Assembly (NCBI GenBank): GCA_964388085.1
Contig: CAYLZW010000150.1
Location: forward strand, 1 to 13,481
Length of the DNA: 13,481 nucleotides
Direction: 5' to 3'
From: CAYLZW01 sp964388085
GTDB taxonomy: Bacteria; Myxococcota; UBA727; CAYLZW01
Shown: positions 7,301 through 13,144 of the stretch, one piece after another
Position numbering within the stretch: the stretch's first letter is position 1
How the letters are laid out: every line of letters starts with the position of its first letter
Position numbers and translations under genes: made by a program
The notes under the pieces: model-generated
Databases searched by the model: none
Seen by the model: the letters and a program-made list of their open reading frames with translations, nothing else
What the model was told of the DNA's origin: nothing

Positions 7301-8224
7301 GTGAGCAACGGTTCCAACAACCAGAACGACAAGCAGCCCCCGAAGCAGAAGCGCCCGCAGGTGGCGCTCGAGTCGACGCTGGTGGCCTTCGGGATGCCGT
7401 ACCCGCGCAGCGTCGAGGTCGGCTGGAAGCTCGCGCGCGCCGTTCGCTCGGCGGGCGCGGAGCCGAAGACCCTCGCGGTCATCGACGGCAGCATCTGCGT
7501 GGGCCTGCACGACGACGAGCTCGATCGCGTGGCCGGCGGTGACGACGTCATCAAGCTGAACGCGAGCGATCTCGGGCCCGCCATGGCGCTCGGCATCACG
7601 GGCGCGACGACGGTGTCCGCCACCTGCGCCCTCGCGCACGGCGCCGGCATCCAGGTGTTCGCGACGGGCGGCATCGGCGGGGTGCACCGGGACGCGGCCG
7701 AGTCCTTCGACGAGAGCCAGGACCTCGGCGCCATGGCGCGCTACCCGGTCGCGGTGGTGTCGTCGGGCGCCAAGTCCATCCTCGACCTGCCGAAGACGGT
7801 CGAGCGGCTCGAGACCCTGGGCGTGCCCATCATCGGCTACGGCACCAACGACTTCCCCGCGTTCTATACGCGCACCTCCGGCGTCCGGGTCGCGCACCGC
7901 GTGGACCGCGTGGACATCCTCGCGCGTGTCGTCATGGCGCACTGGCGCATCCACCCGAGCGTCGGGATCCTCATCGTGAACCCGGTCCCCGAGGACGCCG
8001 CGCTCGACCCGAGCGAGGTCGACACCGCCATCGAGCGGGCGCTCGCCGAAGCGCGCGGCGAAGGCGTCCGCGGCAAGGCGCTCACCCCCTGGCTGCTTCG
8101 TCGCCTACAGGAGCTCACCGACGGTCGCACCGTCGAGGCCAACGTCGCGCTCGCGGAGTCGAACGCGCGCCTCGCGGGCGAGCTGAGCGTCGCGCTGCAT
8201 GAGCTCCAGGAGCAGCTCGCGTGA
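7301..8224 (+). CDS. psuG: Pseudouridine-5'-phosphate glycosidase
   Basis: A 307-residue cytoplasmic enzyme that reversibly splits pseudouridine 5'-phosphate into uracil and ribose 5-phosphate. Family motifs are intact: VALESTLVAFGMPYP (21-35) with the conserved Glu24, AVIDGSICVGL (59-69), IKLNASDLGP (84-93) with the Lys85 that forms the sugar Schiff base in the family, FATGGIGGVHR (120-130), Asp141 in ESQDL as the metal-ligand candidate, and YGTNDFPAFYTR. Near the end, TVEANVALAESNARLA matches the conserved Asn-containing tail. The first 18 residues are a polar, Gln/Lys/Asn-rich extension not expected in the core enzyme. The GTG start at 7301 is supported by GAAGGA (7286-7291), nine bases upstream. 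The stop overlaps the maf start by four bases (GTGA), so the two are translationally coupled. The partner kinase psuK is not in the window. Confidence 0.95.
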   Translation: MSNGSNNQNDKQPPKQKRPQVALESTLVAFGMPYPRSVEVGWKLARAVRSAGAEPKTLAVIDGSICVGLHDDELDRVAGGDDVIKLNASDLGPAMALGITGATTVSATCALAHGAGIQVFATGGIGGVHRDAAESFDESQDLGAMARYPVAVVSSGAKSILDLPKTVERLETLGVPIIGYGTNDFPAFYTRTSGVRVAHRVDRVDILARVVMAHWRIHPSVGILIVNPVPEDAALDPSEVDTAIERALAEARGEGVRGKALTPWLLRRLQELTDGRTVEANVALAESNARLAGELSVALHELQEQLA

Positions 8225-8805
8225 GCTTCGTAGGCGACCTCGGGCGGGAGCTCGTGCTCGCCTCCGGCTCCGCCGTCAGGCGCCGCCTGCTCACGAAGGC
8301 GGGGCTCACGTTCCGCGTGGACCCGGCCGACATCGACGAGTCGCCGCTCGACGACGAGGGCCCCTTCGAACGCGCCCGCAGGCTCGCGCGCGACAAAGCC
8401 ATGGCGGTCGCCCAGCGCTGGCCGGGCGCGATCGTGCTCGGCGCCGATCAGGTCGGTGTCGTCGAGGGGACTGGCGTCGAGCTGTCCAAGTGCTGGGACG
8501 AAGAGGCCGCCGTCGAGCAGCTCCTCTCGATGGCTGGCCAGCGACATACGTTCTGCAGCGCGGCCGCGATCGTCACGGGCGGGCGCGTGAGCGCCGAGCT
8601 CGAGGAGCGCGCGACCGTCACCTTCCGCCCGTTCGACGAGGACGCCGCCCGCGCGTACGTAGCGCTGGGCGAGTGGCAGGGCTCGGCAGGCAGCTACCAC
8701 CTCGAGGGCAGAGGCATCCGCCTCTGCGAGTCCGTCGAGGGGCCGGACAACGCCGTCTACGGCTTGCCGCTGTTGTCGATCCTGAGCGCGCTGCCTGACG
8801 CTTAG
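8221..8805 (+). CDS. maf: Maf-family nucleoside triphosphate pyrophosphatase (YceF-like)
   Basis: A 194-residue house-cleaning enzyme that hydrolyses non-canonical nucleotides to the monophosphate and pyrophosphate. LVLASGSAVRRRLL (11-24) is the Maf signature with the SxxR phosphate-binding element. RLARDKA (54-60) supplies the conserved Lys59, and GADQV (74-78) carries the catalytic Asp76. GSAGSYHLEGRGIRL with the later YGLPLLSI completes the family pattern. DQ rather than DT after the GAD/GSD motif, and LEG rather than IQG near the C-terminus, resemble E. coli YceF (m7GTP) more than YhdE (dTTP/UTP). Substrate preference is an inference. The GTG start overlaps the psuG stop and has AGGAG at 8208-8212, eight bases upstream. 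It converges with pdxJ; only seven bases separate the stops. Confidence 0.93.
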   Translation: MSFVGDLGRELVLASGSAVRRRLLTKAGLTFRVDPADIDESPLDDEGPFERARRLARDKAMAVAQRWPGAIVLGADQVGVVEGTGVELSKCWDEEAAVEQLLSMAGQRHTFCSAAAIVTGGRVSAELEERATVTFRPFDEDAARAYVALGEWQGSAGSYHLEGRGIRLCESVEGPDNAVYGLPLLSILSALPDA

Positions 8806-8812
8806 CGCGGAC

Positions 8813-9574
8813 TCAGCGCGCGACCAGAGCGTCTCGTCGAGCCTGCCAGGCGAGGTCGCGCATGTCGCGGACCGCCCGCTCCATCCCGACGAGCACGGCC
8901 CGCGCGATGATCGCGTGCCCGATGTTCAGCTCCTCGATCTCGAGGATGGACGCCACGTCACCGACGTTGTCGTAGTGGATGCCGTGCCCGGCGAAGCAGC
9001 GCAGCTTCGTCTTCACGGCGGTCTTGGCGGCGTTGACGAGGCGAACGCGCTCCTCGTCGGCCTCGTCCTGCGTCTTCGCCTCGCAGAAGCGGCCGGTGTG
9101 CAGCTCGACCGCGTCGGCGCCCACCCGATAGGCGGTGGCCACCTGATCGACGTCGGGGTCGACGAACAGGCTGACCGGGATGTCGGCCGCCTTCAGCTCG
9201 CTGATGAAGCGCTTGAGCGCGTCCTTCTGGCCGGTGACGTCGAGGCCGCCCTCGGTGGTGAGCTCCTGGCGACGCTCCGGCACGAGGGTGACCATGTCCG
9301 GCCGCGCCTCGAGCGCCCGGCTCAGCATCTCGGGCGTGGCCGCCATCTCGAGGTTGAGCCTCGAGCCCACCGTCGCGCGGAGGAGGGTGAGGTCCTCGTC
9401 CTGGATGTGCCGTTGGTCCTCGCGCAAGTGGATCGTGATCTGCGCGGCGCCGCCGAGCTCCGCGAGGTTCGCGGCCCAGACGGGATTCGGGTACGGCGTA
9501 CGACGGGCCTGACGCAGGGTCGCGACGTGGTCGATGTTGACGCCAAGGCGGGGGAGCAAAACGGGCGGCTTCAT
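8813..9574 (-). CDS. pdxJ: Pyridoxine 5'-phosphate synthase
   Basis: A 253-residue TIM-barrel enzyme of the DXP-dependent vitamin B6 pathway. It condenses 1-deoxyxylulose 5-phosphate with the 3-amino-2-oxopropyl phosphate made by PdxA. The sequence follows E. coli PdxJ throughout: LGVNIDHVATLRQAR (10-24), HLREDQRHI (49-57) with His49, NLEM (74-77) with Glu76, LVPERRQELTTEGGLDV (97-113), SLFVDPD (135-141), GADAVELHTG (152-161), AGHGIHYDN (195-203) with His197, and NIGHAIIARAVLVG. These correspond to catalytic His45, Glu72 and His193. ATG 9574 is the only start that gives family length; longer upstream reading is low-complexity Arg-rich sequence. No Shine-Dalgarno sequence precedes it, and a -10-like TACAAC sits seven bases upstream, so the mRNA may be leaderless. 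Neither pdxA nor acpS is adjacent. Confidence 0.96.
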   Translation of the reverse strand: MKPPVLLPRLGVNIDHVATLRQARRTPYPNPVWAANLAELGGAAQITIHLREDQRHIQDEDLTLLRATVGSRLNLEMAATPEMLSRALEARPDMVTLVPERRQELTTEGGLDVTGQKDALKRFISELKAADIPVSLFVDPDVDQVATAYRVGADAVELHTGRFCEAKTQDEADEERVRLVNAAKTAVKTKLRCFAGHGIHYDNVGDVASILEIEELNIGHAIIARAVLVGMERAVRDMRDLAWQARRDALVAR

Positions 9575-9581
9575 GACGCGC

Positions 9582-9608
9582 GTTGTATCACGTGACCCGG
9601 TAGCGCAA
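9582..9608 (-). promoter_or_regulatory. Candidate leaderless promoter of pdxJ
   Basis: Read on the minus strand, TTGCGC (9608-9603) is followed after 15 bases by TACAAC (9587-9582). After seven more bases comes the A of the pdxJ ATG, where transcription would be expected to begin. The spacer is shorter than the ideal 17, so the -35 call is weak. A perfect palindrome TCACGTGA (9588-9595) abuts the -10 element and could bind a regulator. Both points are inferences. Confidence 0.3.
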
Positions 9609-9672
9609 GACCACCGTCGCTGGATTGCCGCGACCTCGCGGTATGTTGCAGCAGAGATCCCGGAGGCCGCCC

Positions 9673-10008
9673 ATGAAGTTCCTCTTGAAGCTCGTCGTGC
9701 TCGTCGTCGTCGTGGGAGGCGGGGTGGCCGCGTACACCTTCTGGGAAGACCTGACGCCCGGCGAGAAGTACCACATGGTCGACAAGGCACGGGCCGGTGA
9801 CGTCGAGGGTTTCGTCGACACGGCCAAGTTCAAAGCGGGCGAGCACTTCGAGTCGCAGAAGCGGAAGGCGGCCGAGACGCTCAAGGAGCTCTCGGACAAG
9901 GCCGTGGACGCGACCGCCAACGAGGCGAAGAAGGCCGCGCACGCGAAGATCGACGAGGAGCTGGCGACGGCGTCCAAGGACGAGCCCGAGAAGGCCGCCA
10001 AGAAGTAG
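9673..10008 (+). CDS. Small membrane-anchored Lys/Ala/Glu-rich helical protein
   Basis: A 111-residue protein of unrecognised family. A short basic start (MKFLLK) leads into a single hydrophobic helix (about 4-23, with a run of valines and GGG). About 90 polar residues rich in Lys, Ala, Glu and Asp follow, predicted to form a long, mostly continuous helix (KAAETLKELSDKAVDAT and the segment after it). The Gly-rich end of the hydrophobic segment lacks a clear signal-peptidase site, so a signal anchor with the helix outside the cytoplasm is the likeliest arrangement. Lipid anchoring is ruled out by the absence of cysteine. ATG 9673 is preferred over an in-frame ATG at 9625 because CCGGAGG (9660-9666) lies six bases upstream and the hydrophobic segment then starts the protein. 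It converges with the CysQ-like gene at a distance of eight bases. Confidence 0.72.
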   Translation: MKFLLKLVVLVVVVGGGVAAYTFWEDLTPGEKYHMVDKARAGDVEGFVDTAKFKAGEHFESQKRKAAETLKELSDKAVDATANEAKKAAHAKIDEELATASKDEPEKAAKK

Positions 10009-10016
10009 TCGTCGCG

Positions 10017-10889
10017 CTAGCGCTGTCGAGCCCGCCAGCCTCGAATGGCCTCGTCGAGCCGCGGCTGGATGGCGCGCTCGGCCGCCTTGGTCCACGCGCG
10101 GATGCCCGCGCCGTGCGCAGGGTGAGCGTCGTAGACGAGCGGGGTGCCGTCGAGGGCCGTCATGTCGGCGCCGATGGAGCGCAGGATCGCCGCCGGTCCG
10201 GCCGTGTCCCAGACCTTGATGCGGCGGCTGCCCGATAGGTAGAGGTCCGCGAGGCCGTCGGCGATGAGCGCGGCCTTGAGCCCCACGGAGCCCTTGCGCA
10301 CGACGCTGCCGCCGCCGAGCACGTGCAGCATCTCGTTCGTGAGCTTGCTCGGATGAGAGCGGCTGACGGCGGCGCGCGGGCCCTCCTTCGGCAGCGGGCG
10401 CTTGTTCGAGGTGAGATCGACGACGCTGCCGTCTCTCTCGACGCGCTCGCACAGCTTGCCCTCGGCCGACGTCAGCCCGCGCCACAGGACGCCGGTCTCC
10501 GGCTGCAGCAGCACGCCGAGCACGGGCTCGCCAAAGGCGCACAGGCCGATCATGACGGCGTAGTCGGCGTTCCCCTTCACGAAGTCCGAGGTGCCGTCGA
10601 GCGGGTCCACGAACCACGCGCGGGGGGCCGCGGGGATGGTGGCGCCGGCCGTCCAGGTCTCTTCGGTGACGACGAGGTCGCGCGGAAACTCGCTGGTCAG
10701 GCCGGTCCGAATGACGCCGTCCGCGGCGAGGTCGGCGGCCGTCACCGGACCTTCGCCGGCCGGCTTCTCCGTCGGGTTCGCGCGCGCCTGGTCCCGCACC
10801 TTCAGGATCGCGGCCGCGGCGTCGGCGGCGAGCGCGCACGCCACGGTGAGCTCGTGAGAGAGGTCCAGCGGGGGCGGCGGACGGACCAT
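10017..10889 (-). CDS. Inositol-monophosphatase-family phosphatase, CysQ-like
   Basis: A 290-residue metal-dependent phosphatase of the FIG/IMPase superfamily. The metal-binding motifs are complete: GPVTAADLAAD (47-57) with Asp53, VTEE (74-77), WFVDPLDGTSDF (92-103) and KVWDTAGPA (225-233) with Asp228. The segments AVSRSHPSK and GSVGLKAALIADGLADLY resemble CysQ, which removes the 3'-phosphate of 3'-phosphoadenosine 5'-phosphate (PAP), a by-product of sulphate assimilation. Ser-Asp after DPLDGT differs from the usual Lys-Glu of CysQ, so inositol phosphate or histidinol phosphate cannot be excluded. It lies 22 bases behind the deoxynucleoside kinase stop on the same strand and has no clear Shine-Dalgarno site. 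Expression may therefore depend on that gene. A short Pro-rich N-terminus precedes the conserved core. Confidence 0.85.
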   Translation of the reverse strand: MVRPPPPLDLSHELTVACALAADAAAAILKVRDQARANPTEKPAGEGPVTAADLAADGVIRTGLTSEFPRDLVVTEETWTAGATIPAAPRAWFVDPLDGTSDFVKGNADYAVMIGLCAFGEPVLGVLLQPETGVLWRGLTSAEGKLCERVERDGSVVDLTSNKRPLPKEGPRAAVSRSHPSKLTNEMLHVLGGGSVVRKGSVGLKAALIADGLADLYLSGSRRIKVWDTAGPAAILRSIGADMTALDGTPLVYDAHPAHGAGIRAWTKAAERAIQPRLDEAIRGWRARQR

Positions 10890-10911
10890 GACGGTCTAAC
10901 GGTGTAGCAAC

Positions 10912-11553
10912 TCAGTGGTGTAGGAAATCGTGGACCTGATTCAGGAGCAGCTCGCGCCCGTCGCCCGAGCGGATGTCGAGCTCGCTGACGTCGATCTTCA
11001 GCACCTCGAGGCCGTACTTCGACTCACAGATGTTGGGGAACGCCGAGTAGTAGCCGTTCAGCCCCTCGAGGAACGCGGCCTTGATGGCGCTCTCCTCGGC
11101 GCGACCGCGGGTGGTGATGCGCTCGAGCAGCTTCTCCACCTTGGCCGTGAAGCAGATCACCTTGTCCGGACGGTGCAGCTCGCGGTGCAATCGGTCGAAG
11201 TACTCGAAGTACAGGTCGAGCTCGCGGCCCTCCATGTGCCCAAGACCGTGCAGGTACTTCGCGAACACCTCGGGATCTTCGTAGAGCGTCCGGTCCTGAA
11301 TGGAGGACTTGCTCACGCGCGAGATGAGCTCGTGGTGCTGTACCCGCTTGATGAGGAACTCGAGCTGCAGCGTGAAGCTCCACCTCGACATATTGCCGTA
11401 ATAGGCCGCCAGGAAACGGTTATCGATGACGGGCTCCTCGAAGAGCTCGAGATCGAACGTCTGGCTGATGAGCTTTGCCGCGGTGGTCTTGCCGGCGCCG
11501 ATGTTGCCGGCCATGGCGACGAAGAGCTTCTTGGCGGGTGGGCGGTACTGCAT
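10912..11553 (-). CDS. Deoxynucleoside kinase (dAdo/dGuo kinase type)
   Basis: A 213-residue cytoplasmic kinase that phosphorylates deoxynucleosides for salvage. The P-loop GNIGAGKTT is at 16-24. FEEPV (38-42) carries the catalytic Glu, LQLEFL (62-67) the base-contacting Gln, and QDRTLYEDPEVFAK (86-99) the DRS/ERS-type motif. RITTRGRAEE (145-154) is the Arg-rich lid. Length and motif order match bacterial dAdo/dGuo kinases related to animal dNK. The exact base preference cannot be read from sequence alone. The start at 11553 has GAGGG about ten bases upstream. It heads a two-gene minus-strand unit with the CysQ-like phosphatase and diverges from the two-haem lipoprotein gene across 159 bases. 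Confidence 0.93.
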   Translation of the reverse strand: MQYRPPAKKLFVAMAGNIGAGKTTAAKLISQTFDLELFEEPVIDNRFLAAYYGNMSRWSFTLQLEFLIKRVQHHELISRVSKSSIQDRTLYEDPEVFAKYLHGLGHMEGRELDLYFEYFDRLHRELHRPDKVICFTAKVEKLLERITTRGRAEESAIKAAFLEGLNGYYSAFPNICESKYGLEVLKIDVSELDIRSGDGRELLLNQVHDFLHH

Positions 11554-11712
11554 GTTTTTCGTGCCCTCGGCGGCGGGGATTACTGCGCCGGGGGAAGCAT
11601 GGGAACCGACTCCAACGGATCGGCCGCCGACGACGGGACGTGTCGGTCAACGGACGGGTGCGATAGGTGACTACCTGTTGACGTCGAAGGGCATCGGGTA
11701 ACCTCGACGACG

Positions 11713-12699
11713 ATGACCTCACGAGCCAGCACCCTTCGCCTTGTGCTCTCGATCGCTGCCTGCAGCGTCGTGCTCGTCGCTTGCGGGAACGGTCTGACCT
11801 TCGGCATCGCACCGGGAGGGCCTCCGCCGCCCGAGCCGCCGAAAGACGCAGGTCCGATCATCGACCCGCCGGCGGAGGACGCGGGTGAGGATCCGCCGCC
11901 GCCGCCGGACGCGGGTAGCGGCTGTATAACGACGACGGTGCCGCTCTCGCCCGACGACGATCTAAGCGAGTTCTCGAGCGCCGGGATCGCGACGTTCTTC
12001 TCGACCGGGCCCAACTGCAAGACCTGTCATTCGGGCCGAAATCCAGAAGGGCAGGGCCTGACCTGGGGGGCGACCGAAGACGCGGAAGAGGCCTGGTTCG
12101 AGGCCGTCTCGGCCCTGCTGACGCTGCCGCGGAACGACGGCCTGCCGTTCGAGCAGACGACGCTCTACGCCGCGTTCAACGGCACCGCGCCGGCGCCGTA
12201 CACCGGCCAACACCCGAATAACGACGCCGCGAAGGCCGCGCTCGAGGCGTGGCTGAGCCTCCGCGAGGAGGGCATCACCGAGACCGTGTGCACCGACGCC
12301 GGCCCTGGGCCTACGCCCGGCACCGACGCCGGGCCCGGGCCTGGACCCGACTGCACGCCGACGATCCCGACCGAGTCGGAGAGCGAGGCGAAGTTCATCG
12401 CGCTCAACCTCGGCACCACGTTCGCGCTCTGCAACGCGTGTCACGTCGGCTCTACGAAGCAGGCGACGGCTACGCTGCAGGCCTGGGGGGCGAAGGAGAA
12501 CACCCCCGCCGGGTGGCACGTAGCGTTCTGGGGGAAGGCGAAGCAGGAGAACTTCGCCACCGACGTCACCCAGAGCGTCCTCTACACGCACTTCAACGGC
12601 TATGACGGCACCCATGCCGTGCGTGCGACCGAGCGTGACTCGACCGAGGAGTGGCTCGAGTACGCGCTGAACGGCGAAGTTCCCGCCGGCTGCCCGTAG
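11713..12699 (+). CDS. Two-haem c-type cytochrome-like lipoprotein
   Basis: A 328-residue predicted lipoprotein. The signal sequence (about 8-23) ends in LVAC, with Cys24 the lipidated residue. A Pro/Asp/Gly-rich linker (34-70) leads to two homologous domains. Each starts with a haem-binding CxxCH (CKTCH 102-106 and CNACH 240-244). Each continues with a Trp-containing helix (LTWGA, LQAWGA), an LYxxFNG element (151-157 and 290-296) and a final Trp-containing helix (ALEAWL, EEWLEY). A second Pro/Gly linker (193-214) joins them. Apart from the initiator the protein has no methionine, so the usual sixth ligand is absent. His167 and His293 or His301 are candidates instead. Additional cysteines C71, C193, C214 and C327 may form disulphides. 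A role in extracytoplasmic electron transfer is inferred from the haem motifs. No Shine-Dalgarno site is evident; TAACCT eight bases before the ATG could make it leaderless. Confidence 0.8.
   Translation: MTSRASTLRLVLSIAACSVVLVACGNGLTFGIAPGGPPPPEPPKDAGPIIDPPAEDAGEDPPPPPDAGSGCITTTVPLSPDDDLSEFSSAGIATFFSTGPNCKTCHSGRNPEGQGLTWGATEDAEEAWFEAVSALLTLPRNDGLPFEQTTLYAAFNGTAPAPYTGQHPNNDAAKAALEAWLSLREEGITETVCTDAGPGPTPGTDAGPGPGPDCTPTIPTESESEAKFIALNLGTTFALCNACHVGSTKQATATLQAWGAKENTPAGWHVAFWGKAKQENFATDVTQSVLYTHFNGYDGTHAVRATERDSTEEWLEYALNGEVPAGCP
12292..12351 (+). repeat. Two 30-base tandem units coding for an interdomain linker
   Basis: Two imperfect 30-base copies (12292-12321 and 12322-12351) each begin ACCGACGCCGG and encode TDAGPGPxPG-like residues. 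They sit within the haem lipoprotein, between its two domains, and look like a local duplication that lengthened the linker in frame. Confidence 0.6.
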
Positions 12700-12709
12700 C
12701 GGCGCTTGG

Positions 12710-12792
12710 CTACTCGGTGAGCGACGACACGATGGTGCCAATGGGCAGCAACATCGGCGGCTGCTCGATCAGGGCGGCGAGTCGGTCGAAAG
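12710..12792 (-). other. Out-of-frame continuation of the RHH protein
   Basis: Downstream of the RHH gene's Lys63 codon, another minus-strand frame reads AFDRLAALIEQPP followed by 14 more residues to a TAG at 12712-12710, if one base is restored next to position 12792. This tail resembles the C-terminal segment of DUF1778/TacA-type antitoxins (a short helix ending in PP). It also fills the otherwise empty gap up to the haem lipoprotein stop at 12699. It is therefore annotated as the probable lost end of the neighbouring gene. It could instead be a sequencing error. Confidence 0.45.
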
Positions 12793-12981
12793 CTTGTCCT
12801 CGGCCACGATACGGGCCGGGATAAACGCCTCGTCCGGGAGCTCACGGCGCGCTTCCATAAAGAACAGCAAGGCCTGCTCGACGACAAAGTTCTTCTTGAG
12901 GCCGTTCGCCTCCGTGAAGCGATTGAGCTGGTCCTTCGTCGCCGCCGACACTGTGGCCGAGATCTGCGTCGGGCTGCCCAT
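12769..12981 (-). CDS. Ribbon-helix-helix antitoxin-like protein, probably frameshifted
   Basis: A 70-residue protein with a CopG/DUF1778-like ribbon-helix-helix start. A beta strand TQISATVSAAT (5-15) is followed by DQLNRFTEANGL (17-28) and a second helix FVVEQALLFFMEA (32-44). Such proteins dimerise, bind operator DNA and often serve as antitoxins. The segment LPDEAFIPARIVAEDK (48-63) leads into a short, unconvincing end (LSTDSPP). One extra base after Lys63 would restore a 90-residue protein with a family-like C-terminus, so the gene is probably frameshifted there. GAGGTG (plus-strand positions 12985-12990) lies three bases before the ATG, closer than usual. No toxin gene (GNAT, RelE or other) is adjacent, so it appears orphan. 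It converges on the haem lipoprotein gene. Confidence 0.65.
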   Translation of the reverse strand: MGSPTQISATVSAATKDQLNRFTEANGLKKNFVVEQALLFFMEARRELPDEAFIPARIVAEDKLSTDSPP

Positions 12982-13029
12982 GACACCTCGCTAGAAAAAA
13001 CCTGGAAGCCCTAGCCTAAAGTATCGTCC

Positions 13030-13056
13030 AAAACCGACCGGCCTCAGCCCGAAGCC
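13030..13056 (-). terminator. Weak candidate terminator downstream of carA
   Basis: On the minus strand GGCTTC and GAGGCC can pair (one G-T pair) around a five-base loop (13056-13040). TTTT (13033-13030) follows after a six-base gap. The stem is short and the T-run detached, so this is only a possible end for the carA transcript, about 90 bases past the stop. Confidence 0.25.
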
Positions 13057-13082
13057 TAAACCCCGAGAAACAATGCGGTTCC

Positions 13083-13121
13083 CTTTGCGCCTTTGCGCCT
13101 TCGCGGCTTTGCGTGAAATTC
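13083..13121. repeat. Dispersed CTTTGCGC-type repeat
   Basis: Four eight-base units follow each other without gaps: CTTTGCGC (13083-13090), CTTTGCGC (13091-13098), CTTCGCGG (13099-13106) and CTTTGCGT (13107-13114), ending in GAAATTC (13115-13121). Spurious translations containing RLCAFAALRE or SRKAAKAQRRKG are familiar from many unrelated bacterial genomes, where near-identical copies are scattered between genes. That recognition is from memory. It lies 24 bases beyond the carA stop, in otherwise gene-free DNA (12982-13144). Function is unknown. Confidence 0.6.
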
Positions 13122-13144
13122 GTTCTGGACAGCGCGGCAGCCGC

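Noticed and set aside
10930..11670. A 246-codon plus-strand frame antisense to the deoxynucleoside kinase gene.
   Set aside because: The kinase has P-loop, DRT and lid motifs in full; the antisense product shows only repetitive Glu/Leu/Arg content.
11646..11682. GTCAAC and GTTGAC inverted half-sites, 25 bases apart, between the kinase and haem lipoprotein genes.
   Set aside because: Six-base half-sites with wide spacing and no conserved flanks; GTTGAC is also part of a plausible -35 element (TTGACG).
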